64,000 nucleotides of DNA from Anabaena sp. UHCC 0187 (GTDB lineage Bacteria; Cyanobacteriota; Cyanobacteriia; Cyanobacteriales; Nostocaceae). The notes beneath the pieces were generated by a model, which saw only the letters and a list, made by a program, of their open reading frames with translations, was not told the origin of the DNA and did not search any database. Below, in pieces: positions 17,987 to 27,166 of this stretch (positions are counted from its first letter, which is position 1; each line of letters opens with the position of its first letter). The position numbers were made by a program, and so were the translations under genes. The stretch covers positions 633,281 to 697,280 of the forward strand of contig NZ_VILB01000011.1 of assembly GCF_009712035.1 (NCBI RefSeq), read 5' to 3'.

Positions 17987-20900
17987 CTATTCCCTTTTAT
18001 GGAAACGATTTTGTTTTCTCAATTCTCTTTGTTGTTTAACTGAATTTTCCTTAGCTTTACGACTTTCAGGGCGCTGACGTTCTAATTCTAAAGAACTTTG
18101 GGAATCTTGAGATAATCCATTTATACAGGTTGCTAATGTTCTAATCGTCGGGTTTTGAAACATTTGGACAATGGATAATTCTTGATTGCAAACTATTTTT
18201 AATTCCTCACGGGATTGTACTAGCAGTAAAGAATTACCTCCCAGATCGAAGAAATTATCATCTAGTCCCACTTCTGCTATTTTTAAAATTCTTTGCCAAG
18301 CCTCAGCAATTAATTTTTCCACAGGTGTTTGTGGTAATACCAAAGTAGTAGTATTATTTACAATACATGGAGCAGGTAAGGCTTTTCGATCTACTTTACC
18401 ATTTATATTTAGAGGTAATTTCTCTAAAATTACTAAGCTTGTAGGCATCATATATTCTGGTAAATGTTGTCTTAGATATAACCTCACTTTGCTAACTAAA
18501 TTAGATTCTTCTATGGAGTTAAATTCTTGGGGAACGAGATAAGCAACTAAATATTTCTGTCCTTGATCTTCATTGATGAAAACGATGGCATCTTGGATAT
18601 CAGAATGTTGGATTAATACAGCGATAATTTCCCCAATTTCTATCCGAAAACCTCGAATTTTGACCTGTTGATCAATGCGGCCACAAAATTCCAAATTACC
18701 ATCAGGTAAATAGCGAACTAAGTCTCCGGTTTTATATAAACGTTCTTCTTGATTTGTTTCCTGATTAAATTTTTGTCCAAAGGAATGATTAACAAACTTT
18801 TCTGCGGTAATCTCTGGTTTACCTAAATATCCCCTCGCTAAACCTGAACCACCAATATGTAATTCTCCAATAACTCCCATCGGAACTGGTTGTAAATCAC
18901 AATCAAGAACCCATGTTTGTATATTAGCAAGGGGTTTACCAATCGGCACGACAGAAATATCTTTAGTTTGTAGATATTCAGAGAGATGACAACTGGTGGC
19001 AACAATAGTGGATTCTGTGGGACCATAGGTATTGATTAATTGCGGTGGATTAGGCAACTGATCAACATATTTTTGCCATAATTTACAAGTTTCTAGTAAT
19101 GCAGTTTCACCACCAATAATTACAAGGCGTAATGATGCCATTAAGTTTATTTGTGATGATTTTATCTGTGTTAATTCCCCTATCAACTGATGCCAATAAG
19201 AAGTAGGTAAATCTAATACGGTAACATTCCACTCATGGCATCGCTCCATAAATCGCTGCGCTGACAATAACATTTCATCGGTTCTCAATACCAAAGTCCC
19301 TCCGCGAGTCAAACAAGGATAGATTTCTTCAGCGGCAGTATCAAAGGCAATGGAAGCAAATTGTAGGACTCGATCTTGATGGGTAATTTGATAGCGATCG
19401 CTGGCAGCTTTGATAAAATTAACTACAGAGTGATGTTCTATCTCCACACCTTTTGGTGTTCCTGTAGAGCCTGATGTGTAAATAATGTAGGCTAAATCAG
19501 CACCCTGAGCAGTAATATTTGGTTGAGTTTTGGGGAATTGGGCAATGATTTGTGGTAAGTCTTGATCTAGGTTAATGATGTGGGCAATTTGATCATGATT
19601 TTCTAGAGAGGAGAATAGGGATTGTAATTTCTCTTGAGTCAGTAAAATTGAGATTTGACTATCAGATACAATCAGCCCTAAACGATTTGCTGGAGAACTG
19701 GGATCAAGTGGTACATAAGCTCCACCAGCTTTGAGAATGCCCAATAATGCCACAATCAAATTCAGACTGCGCTCGATGCAGACTCCTACTAAAACATCTG
19801 ATTGCACACCTAAATTTTGCAAATAATGTGCGAGTTGATTTGAGCAAATATCTAATTCTTGATAAGTCAATTTCTGACCACAAAATTCAACAGCGATCTC
19901 ATTGGGAGTTTTTTTAGCTTGTTGGACAAAAAGCTGATGAATAGTTGCAGATTTTAGATTTGGTAATGGCAAATTTCCTGGATTACTTGTTCTCCATTGC
20001 CATAATTGCTGCTGTTCCCTATCGCTTAATAATGGCAATTGTCTGATATTTTCCTGGGGATTGTGGACAATTCCTGTGAAAAGAACTTGTAAATGTTCCG
20101 AGAATCTTTCAATGGTTGCTTGCTCAAACAAATCACAGTTATATTCCCAAGTTCCCCGAATACCATTGGCAGTTTTGACCAATTCCAGCGATAAATCAAA
20201 CTTAGTTGTGACATTTTCGGAAGTGATTGATGTCAGTTTAATATCTGCCAATTCCCATGTTGCTGAGGTTAACGCTGTGGATTCGTATAACAGATCAAAC
20301 ATGACTTGAAAAACTGGATTGTGACCTAAAGATCGTTCAGTTTGTAAAGCATCCGCCACTTGTTCAAAGGGTGCATCTTGATGGGCATAAGCTTCTAAAG
20401 TATTGATTCTTATTTGATGAAGTAATTCCCAAAAACTAGGATTATCTTGAATTTTAGTTCGCAATACTAAGGTATTCACAAAAAAGCCAATTAACTGCTC
20501 TGTTTCACGATGATGACGATTAGCAATTGGGCATCCTACCAAAATATCTCCACTACCACTATAACGAGATAGCAAAGTTACAAAACCTGCCAATAGCGTC
20601 ATGAATAAAGTGGTATTAGATTTCCGAGTTAATTGTTCTAGTTGTTGTGTCAGTTGAATATCTAAAACGAAGCTAACAGTTCCACCACCAAATGTTTGGA
20701 CTGCGGGACGTGAACGATCTGTGGGTAAATTTAGCAAGGGTGGTGCATCTGCTAATTGTTGCTGCCAATATTGCAATTGATTGGCCAGTGTTTCTCCTGT
20801 CAGCCATTCTCTTTGCCAAACTGCATAATCACTATATTGAATCCTTAAATCTGCTAAAGGAGAGGTTTTACCATTCACAAAAGCAGTATATAAACTAGAT

Positions 20901-23900
20901 ATTTCCTGTCTTAAAATACCAATTGACCAACCATCGGTAATGATATGATGGATAGCAATCCCCAATAGATATGACTGATCCGATATTTGCCAAACTGTCG
21001 CCTGAAATAATCTATCTTCAGCTAAATTAAACCTTTTGCGGACTTGTGCATTTAATAGTTTTTGTAATTCACTTTCGCTGATAGCACTATCTACGGTGAT
21101 CACGTTCAAGACATTGGCATCAATAGGATTAATTACCTGGATAGGTGAACCATTAACAATCTTAAAGTTAGTTCGTAGCACTGAATGGCGGGTGAGAATT
21201 TCTTGGATCACTTTTTCTAAAATTTGGAGATCCAAACTTCCAGTAATTCTCGTCACAAAAGCGGTATTGTAGGTAGCACTCTGTTCTTCTAATTGATCAA
21301 GAAACCAAAGTCGAGATTGGGCAAAAGATAGGGGAAATTCATGGCGATCTTGTGAAATTGATGGAATTGTTGGTAGTAATTTTGTAGAATCTGTTGGCGA
21401 TAAACTTGTAATTAATTGTGCTAATTCCGCCACTGTCGGTGATTCAAATAAACGACGTAGGGGAATGTTTGTTGTAAAAGCTTCGCTGAGTTTGGAAACA
21501 ACTCTGGTTGCTAAAAGAGAATGTCCACCTAATTCAAAGAAGTTATCATAAATGCCGATTTGTTCTAAACCTAAAACATTGGCGATAATGCTGGCAATGA
21601 TTTCTTCTGTGGGGTTTCTGGGGGCGATAAAGGTATTTTGTCTCAGTTCTTCTAAATTTGGGGTTTTGAGGGCGCGGCGGTCAATTTTGCCATTGCTAGT
21701 GAGAGGAAAGGCTTTGAGAATGATATATGCTGATGGCAGCATATATTCTGGTAAACGTTGTTTGAGAAATTCACGTATTTCTTTAGTGGTCAAGTTTTCA
21801 CTGTCATTAGTGACATAAGCGGCTATATATTTATCACCTCTAGTATCTTCTAAGGCGATTGCTAGAACTTGCTGAATTTGAGGATGTTGCCCTAATACCG
21901 TCTCAATTTCTCCCAGTTCAATCCGAAATCCGCGAATTTTAACTTGAAAATCAATCCTACCGAGAAACTGAATATTGCCGTCGGCTAATAATTTAACTTT
22001 GTCTCCAGTTTTATAAAGGCGTTCTCCAGATTTAAAGGGATGAGGTACAAACCTATCGTGAGTTAATTCTTGACGATGAAAATATGCTTGCGCCAAACCA
22101 TCACCACCAAGGTACAATTCTCCTGGTACGCCGATGGGAACAAGTTGTTGATGGGGATCAAGTACGTAAACTTCCGTGTTAGCAATGGGACGACCGATGG
22201 GAATTGTTTCCGCATTTGGGGCTACTTTTTCCACAGGATACCAAGTTGAAAAGGTGGTGTTTTCCGTTGGTCCATATACGTGCAATAAATTCTCAGGCGC
22301 ACCTTGAGCGATCGCTTGTCGTACCCAATGCGGATCTACAGCCTCACCACCAAATAGTAAATAACGCAAGGGTTTAAAGGCTGTTGGTACTTCTTGAATA
22401 ATCTGATTAAATAGAGCCGTAGTTAGAAATAGGGTATTAATTCCCGTAGTGCGGATACTGTTGGCTAAGTTTTGTGGTGAGGTAACAGTATCTTGGTCAA
22501 GAATCACCAATTTTGCCCCGTTAAGCAATGCTCCCCATATTTCAAAGGTGGCAGCATCAAAGGCAGTATTTGCCCCTTGGGCGATGGTATCTTCTGGTTG
22601 GAGATGCACATAATTGGTATTGATTACCAATCGAACTACGCTGCGATGGAGAACACAAACTCCCTTGGGTTTGCCTGTAGAGCCGGAAGTATAGATTATG
22701 TATGCGAGAGAATCTGGTAATGTTTCGTTAATAGTGTTTTGTTGAGAATATTGATTGATCAAATCCCCGTCTCTATCGAGAGATACAATCTTTGTTGTTA
22801 AATTAGAGAACTTATCTATAAATTTCTGTTCAGTTAGCAGCCACGAAATCTCCGCATCATTGAGAATAAAAGCCAAGCGTTCGGGCGGATAATTAGCATC
22901 TATTGGCAAATAAGCGGCTCCGGCTTTGAGAATTCCTAATAAACCAATTACTATTAAAGGGGATTCACGCTCTAAACTGATAGCAACTAGGGCTTCTTGA
23001 GTAACTCCTAAACTTTGTAAATAGTGGGCAATTTGATTAGCACGGTTATTCAACTCTTTGTAGGTTAATTGCTGATCTTCAAAAACTACCGCTACTGCAT
23101 CCGGTGTTTTTTCAACCTGATTCTCAAACAATTGATGAATGGATTTTTGAGGATAATCTGTTTTCGTATTATTCCATTCAACTAATAACTGATGTTTTTG
23201 GGATGCTGTTAGTAAAGGTAGAGATTTAATCTGCTTTTGAGGATTAGCTACAACCGCCTCAATTAAGGTGTGAAAACTCTCAACCATCCTGGCAATAGTA
23301 TCAGCATCAAACAAGTTGGCATTATATTCAAATGCTCCCCTGATTTCTGAGTCTATTTCTTGCATCGACAGAGTTAAATCAAAAGTTGCTCCTGCTGTCG
23401 CTCTTTCTAGTTCTATTTGTGTAACTTGCAAATCTCTTAATTCCAGTTTTGACAAGGGAGAATTTTGCAATACAAACATAACTTGAAATAAGGGACTATG
23501 ACTGAGGTGGCGCTGAGGTTGGAGGGTTTCTACAAGTTGATCAAAGGGGACATCTTGATGAGCATAAGCATCAAGCGCCATCTGTCGTACCTGTTGAAGT
23601 AATTCTTCAAATGTGGGATTTCCTTCGAGACGAGTCCGTAAAACTAAAGTATTCACAAAAAAGCCAATTAATGGCTCTAACGCGACACGATTGCGATTAC
23701 TAATAGGAGAACCAACAACAATATCTTCCTGACCACTGTAGCGAGAAAGTAAGATCACAAAAGCCGTCAGAAGTGTCATAAACAGGGAAGAACCCGATTT
23801 TTGACTGAGGTTTTTGAGTTTGTGAGTGAGTTGGGAATCAAATTGAAATTTCTGGAGATCACCGCGAAAGGTTTGAATTGCTGTTCGTGATCGATCTGTA

Positions 23901-26359
23901 GGTAATTCAATGACTGCGGGAATATCTGCTAATTGTTGTTGCCAATAATCAATTTGTGCTGGTTGATTTTCCAGCCATTGTCGTTGCCAATAAGCATAGT
24001 CGGCATACTGAATTGATAAGTCGGGTAAAGGAGAAGGTAAACCGGCTGTCAAGGCTGAATAAATAACCGATAATTCTTGGAGAAAATTCCCTACTGACCA
24101 GGCATCAGAAATGATGTGGTGCATTATTACTAATAACTGATGGGATTCTGCCCCCAATTGCATCAATGTCACTCTTAAGAGAGATGATTCAGTTAGGGCA
24201 AAAGGGCGAAGATATTCATTAGTAGTTAATCTTTGTGCCGCAGTCGTTTTCTGATCTTCTGCTAATTCTTGTAAATCAATTACAGGTAAGGTAAATGCTA
24301 ATTTATCAGCAATAATTTGGATGGGTTTACCATCAGCAATCCCAAAACTGGTACGCAGAGTTTCATGACGATTAATAATTGTAGCGATCGCCCCTTCAAG
24401 TGCCGTAAAGTTAAGTAACCCTTGTAAATTCAGGACTCTGACAATATTGTAAGCAGGATTTGCCCCTTCCATTTGATCAAGAAACCAAAAACGCTGCTGG
24501 GTTAACGAAAGCGGTAATTCAATATTTCGGGAAACTGGTTCTAATGTTGGCAGTAAGTTCTGGGCAGAAGATCCAATTTCTTCGCTAAGTCTGGCAATTG
24601 TGGGTGCGGCAAATAAACTGGCAATAGATAATTCTATGGATAGTGCCTCACGCAATCTTGATATAACTAAACTTGCTAGTAGGGAATGTCCACCCAATTC
24701 TAAAAAATTATCATGAATACCAATTTTCTCGATGCCTAAAACTTCTGCCCAGATTTTAGCAATGATTTCTTGTGTGGGTGTTTGCGGAGCTACAAATTCA
24801 CTTTGAATTGCTGATATATCAGGTTCTGGTAAACTTTTTCTGTCTAACTTTCCATTGGGTAAAACTGGCAATTTCTCCATCACCATTAAGGTATGGGGAA
24901 TCATATAATCTGGTAGTTTGCTGGACAGAAAATTGCGTAATTCTCCTGAATTAAAGTCTTGGTTATTGACTACGATATAAGCAACTAATCGCTGACCACC
25001 GGATACATCTTCTCTGGCAGAAACCACAGCTTCTCGAATACTAGGATGGAGTTTAATTACTGCTTCAATTTCTTCTAGTTCAACCCTCATTCCCCGGATA
25101 TTTACTTGGAAATCAATGCGGCCAAGAATTTCTAAATTTTTATTACTTGAATAACGAGCAACATCCCCGGTTTTAAAGAGTCGTTGTTGAGGATTAAAAG
25201 GATTAATAATGAATTTTTCCTCATTTGCCTCGGTGCGGTTCAGATAGCCTCGCGCTAAGGTAGAACCGGCAATATGGACTTCTCCAGACTCACCAATTTT
25301 TACTAGTTCTAGTTGGGAATTGAGTACATAAACTTGTTGAATTTTTGCTAAAGGATGACCAACGGGAACATAGCCATCTTCAAGATCGTAATCTTCAGGA
25401 ACAGTATAAAAACCATGGCCAATACTTTCTGTTTGACCGAGAATATTAAAAAACTGGGGTGGTGTTTTGAATAGGTTGCGTAACTTTTTAATTAGTTGAT
25501 AGGGTAGTAATTCCCCACCAAATACTATTAATCTTAATTGTGATTCGCTCAGAGCTTTTGTATATTGTTGATCTAAACTTTCTAAAGCAATGAGTCCATA
25601 TCGCCATACAGAGGGTACACCATCAGAAATGGTAACACCACGTTTTTGAATTAATTCAAATAGGCTTAAAGGAGTTCTGGTTTGTTCACGAGTAGCAAGA
25701 ATACTGGTTGCACCTTGGGATAAAGGCAAAAATAATTGTCTGACTGAAGCAGTAAAAGAGAAAGATGCTGTGTGGAGATAAGTATCTTGATGATTAACTG
25801 GTAGAATTTTAGCGATCGCTTCAAGATAATTACAAATACTACCATGAGGCATTTGTACACCTTTTGGCTTACCAGTAGAACCAGAAGTATAGATTAGGTA
25901 AGCAAGGTTTTCTGATTGAACTTCAGTAATTGGATTTACTTGACTTTGTTTTTCAATCTCATGCCAATCTGCATCTAAACAAATGACTGAAGCACTAATC
26001 ACAGGCAGAATTTCTAGCCATTCTACTTTAGTTAAAAGAATTGTTAATCTGGCATCTTCTAACATAAATGCTAGGCGTTCTTGAGGATAAGCAGGGTCTA
26101 AAGGAACATAAGCTCCACCCGCTTTGAGAATACCGAGAATGCCTATAATTAATTCAATAGAGCGCTCTACACATATACCCACCAATACCTCTGATCCTAC
26201 CCCCATCCCTTGCAAGTGATGTGCTAATTGATTAGCTTTTGCATTCAATTCTCTGTAGGTCAATTGCTGGTTTTCAAATATTACTGCTACTGCGTCAGGT
26301 GTTTTTTCTACCTGCTCTGCAAACACTTGATGAATGCACTTGTTTTGAGAATATTTCAT
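17987..26359 (-). CDS. Three-module NRPS: A-PCP-C-A-PCP-C-A-PCP (loading plus two extension modules)
   Basis: This 2790-residue synthetase starts with an adenylation domain and no condensation domain, so module 1 is the loading module. A1 (about 10-505) has FSFTASVRQLF, which places Thr at the position of the alpha-amino-binding Asp235, and ILGQTESIG in place of YGPTE. PCP1 has LGGHSLL near 556. C2 has HHIISDAWS near 749. A2 (about 1080-1560) has the inferred pocket D-A-F-F-L-G-V-T-F-K, resembling Ile/Val signatures. PCP2 lies near 1610. C3 has HHIITDGWS near 1807. A3 (about 2150-2660) has the inferred pocket D-T-E-D-I-G-T-I-V-K. PCP3 has LGGNSLL near 2708. The last 50 residues are a basic, Gln/Glu-rich tail, probably docking to the PKS. 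There are no epimerase, methyltransferase or reductase domains. Pocket residues were aligned by eye. Confidence 0.95.
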   Translation of the reverse strand: MKYSQNKCIHQVFAEQVEKTPDAVAVIFENQQLTYRELNAKANQLAHHLQGMGVGSEVLVGICVERSIELIIGILGILKAGGAYVPLDPAYPQERLAFMLEDARLTILLTKVEWLEILPVISASVICLDADWHEIEKQSQVNPITEVQSENLAYLIYTSGSTGKPKGVQMPHGSICNYLEAIAKILPVNHQDTYLHTASFSFTASVRQLFLPLSQGATSILATREQTRTPLSLFELIQKRGVTISDGVPSVWRYGLIALESLDQQYTKALSESQLRLIVFGGELLPYQLIKKLRNLFKTPPQFFNILGQTESIGHGFYTVPEDYDLEDGYVPVGHPLAKIQQVYVLNSQLELVKIGESGEVHIAGSTLARGYLNRTEANEEKFIINPFNPQQRLFKTGDVARYSSNKNLEILGRIDFQVNIRGMRVELEEIEAVIKLHPSIREAVVSAREDVSGGQRLVAYIVVNNQDFNSGELRNFLSSKLPDYMIPHTLMVMEKLPVLPNGKLDRKSLPEPDISAIQSEFVAPQTPTQEIIAKIWAEVLGIEKIGIHDNFLELGGHSLLASLVISRLREALSIELSIASLFAAPTIARLSEEIGSSAQNLLPTLEPVSRNIELPLSLTQQRFWFLDQMEGANPAYNIVRVLNLQGLLNFTALEGAIATIINRHETLRTSFGIADGKPIQIIADKLAFTLPVIDLQELAEDQKTTAAQRLTTNEYLRPFALTESSLLRVTLMQLGAESHQLLVIMHHIISDAWSVGNFLQELSVIYSALTAGLPSPLPDLSIQYADYAYWQRQWLENQPAQIDYWQQQLADIPAVIELPTDRSRTAIQTFRGDLQKFQFDSQLTHKLKNLSQKSGSSLFMTLLTAFVILLSRYSGQEDIVVGSPISNRNRVALEPLIGFFVNTLVLRTRLEGNPTFEELLQQVRQMALDAYAHQDVPFDQLVETLQPQRHLSHSPLFQVMFVLQNSPLSKLELRDLQVTQIELERATAGATFDLTLSMQEIDSEIRGAFEYNANLFDADTIARMVESFHTLIEAVVANPQKQIKSLPLLTASQKHQLLVEWNNTKTDYPQKSIHQLFENQVEKTPDAVAVVFEDQQLTYKELNNRANQIAHYLQSLGVTQEALVAISLERESPLIVIGLLGILKAGAAYLPIDANYPPERLAFILNDAEISWLLTEQKFIDKFSNLTTKIVSLDRDGDLINQYSQQNTINETLPDSLAYIIYTSGSTGKPKGVCVLHRSVVRLVINTNYVHLQPEDTIAQGANTAFDAATFEIWGALLNGAKLVILDQDTVTSPQNLANSIRTTGINTLFLTTALFNQIIQEVPTAFKPLRYLLFGGEAVDPHWVRQAIAQGAPENLLHVYGPTENTTFSTWYPVEKVAPNAETIPIGRPIANTEVYVLDPHQQLVPIGVPGELYLGGDGLAQAYFHRQELTHDRFVPHPFKSGERLYKTGDKVKLLADGNIQFLGRIDFQVKIRGFRIELGEIETVLGQHPQIQQVLAIALEDTRGDKYIAAYVTNDSENLTTKEIREFLKQRLPEYMLPSAYIILKAFPLTSNGKIDRRALKTPNLEELRQNTFIAPRNPTEEIIASIIANVLGLEQIGIYDNFFELGGHSLLATRVVSKLSEAFTTNIPLRRLFESPTVAELAQLITSLSPTDSTKLLPTIPSISQDRHEFPLSFAQSRLWFLDQLEEQSATYNTAFVTRITGSLDLQILEKVIQEILTRHSVLRTNFKIVNGSPIQVINPIDANVLNVITVDSAISESELQKLLNAQVRKRFNLAEDRLFQATVWQISDQSYLLGIAIHHIITDGWSIGILRQEISSLYTAFVNGKTSPLADLRIQYSDYAVWQREWLTGETLANQLQYWQQQLADAPPLLNLPTDRSRPAVQTFGGGTVSFVLDIQLTQQLEQLTRKSNTTLFMTLLAGFVTLLSRYSGSGDILVGCPIANRHHRETEQLIGFFVNTLVLRTKIQDNPSFWELLHQIRINTLEAYAHQDAPFEQVADALQTERSLGHNPVFQVMFDLLYESTALTSATWELADIKLTSITSENVTTKFDLSLELVKTANGIRGTWEYNCDLFEQATIERFSEHLQVLFTGIVHNPQENIRQLPLLSDREQQQLWQWRTSNPGNLPLPNLKSATIHQLFVQQAKKTPNEIAVEFCGQKLTYQELDICSNQLAHYLQNLGVQSDVLVGVCIERSLNLIVALLGILKAGGAYVPLDPSSPANRLGLIVSDSQISILLTQEKLQSLFSSLENHDQIAHIINLDQDLPQIIAQFPKTQPNITAQGADLAYIIYTSGSTGTPKGVEIEHHSVVNFIKAASDRYQITHQDRVLQFASIAFDTAAEEIYPCLTRGGTLVLRTDEMLLSAQRFMERCHEWNVTVLDLPTSYWHQLIGELTQIKSSQINLMASLRLVIIGGETALLETCKLWQKYVDQLPNPPQLINTYGPTESTIVATSCHLSEYLQTKDISVVPIGKPLANIQTWVLDCDLQPVPMGVIGELHIGGSGLARGYLGKPEITAEKFVNHSFGQKFNQETNQEERLYKTGDLVRYLPDGNLEFCGRIDQQVKIRGFRIEIGEIIAVLIQHSDIQDAIVFINEDQGQKYLVAYLVPQEFNSIEESNLVSKVRLYLRQHLPEYMMPTSLVILEKLPLNINGKVDRKALPAPCIVNNTTTLVLPQTPVEKLIAEAWQRILKIAEVGLDDNFFDLGGNSLLLVQSREELKIVCNQELSIVQMFQNPTIRTLATCINGLSQDSQSSLELERQRPESRKAKENSVKQQRELRKQNRFHKRE

Positions 26360-26506
26360 TTCTGTTGCTACATCTGAATTTTATAGCTGAATTGTTTTAA
26401 CCGGATTTTGCACTACTTTTTGCTGACAAAATACCACTAATTGGTAGCTGATGGGGCGACGAAGTACCCTGAAAGGGTTATGGACCCCTTTACTGTGTTC
26501 ATGCCT

Positions 26507-27037
26507 TCATCTTTGAATGTATTCAAGATTTTCTAAAGACCATCTTCCATAATAAGCAGTAGATTTCAAAACATCTGCATATAAATTCACTTTTTCTATC
26601 TCTTGAACTGTAAAATTTATAAATGGATCTCGTCTTGTGTAAACACCATCTATATTAAAATTATCAAGGGGATGACCACTGAAAGCAATTAATCCCAGAG
26701 GAGCTATAAAATCATTTAAATCTTGAGTGAAATCTTTCATTGCATCTAATGATAAAGCCAGTTTATTTGGATGGATAACCATCATTACCTCGTAATAATT
26801 ATCTTTTTTAAATTCAGTGATTAAATCCAAAACTTTTGGGTCTAAACTAAATTCTTTAGTATAATAAAAGGTCTCAACTTTAAGCAAAATTTTACCTTCA
26901 CGACGAATTTTGTTGACAAAGGGACAGATAGGCATATTACCAAAGACAGAATTTGGCTGTTCTATAAATTGTTGAATATGCTCTATCATTGTTAAAACAA
27001 CTTCATTTTTATAATTATTGGGCTGATGTTCGTTCAT
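26507..27037 (-). CDS. Unknown 176-residue protein at head of NRPS/PKS cluster
   Basis: This is a soluble 176-residue protein with no signal peptide or membrane segment. Visible features are NMPICPFVNKIRREGK (about 34-49, with a CPF motif), a hydrophobic strand before HPNKL (MMVIHPNKL, about 88-96), SGHPLDNFNIDG (about 126-137) and TRRDPFINFTVQEIEKV. The order of a CPF motif, a strand ending in P, a GHP motif and an RxPF motif weakly recalls DUF1415-type proteins, but I do not claim membership. It lies 147 bases upstream of the large NRPS on the same strand, so a role in precursor supply or tailoring is plausible. The function is unknown. Confidence 0.65.
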   Translation of the reverse strand: MNEHQPNNYKNEVVLTMIEHIQQFIEQPNSVFGNMPICPFVNKIRREGKILLKVETFYYTKEFSLDPKVLDLITEFKKDNYYEVMMVIHPNKLALSLDAMKDFTQDLNDFIAPLGLIAFSGHPLDNFNIDGVYTRRDPFINFTVQEIEKVNLYADVLKSTAYYGRWSLENLEYIQR

Positions 27038-27166
27038 AAATTGTAAAATTTTTCAGAGAATGTTTTCAAAGTTGGCTAAACTACTGATTATAAGAGGTGT
27101 CATCTTTTATAAAATCTGGCAATTTTAGATAATTCATGATCAGTCTTTTTCTAGGTTTAATTTTTC

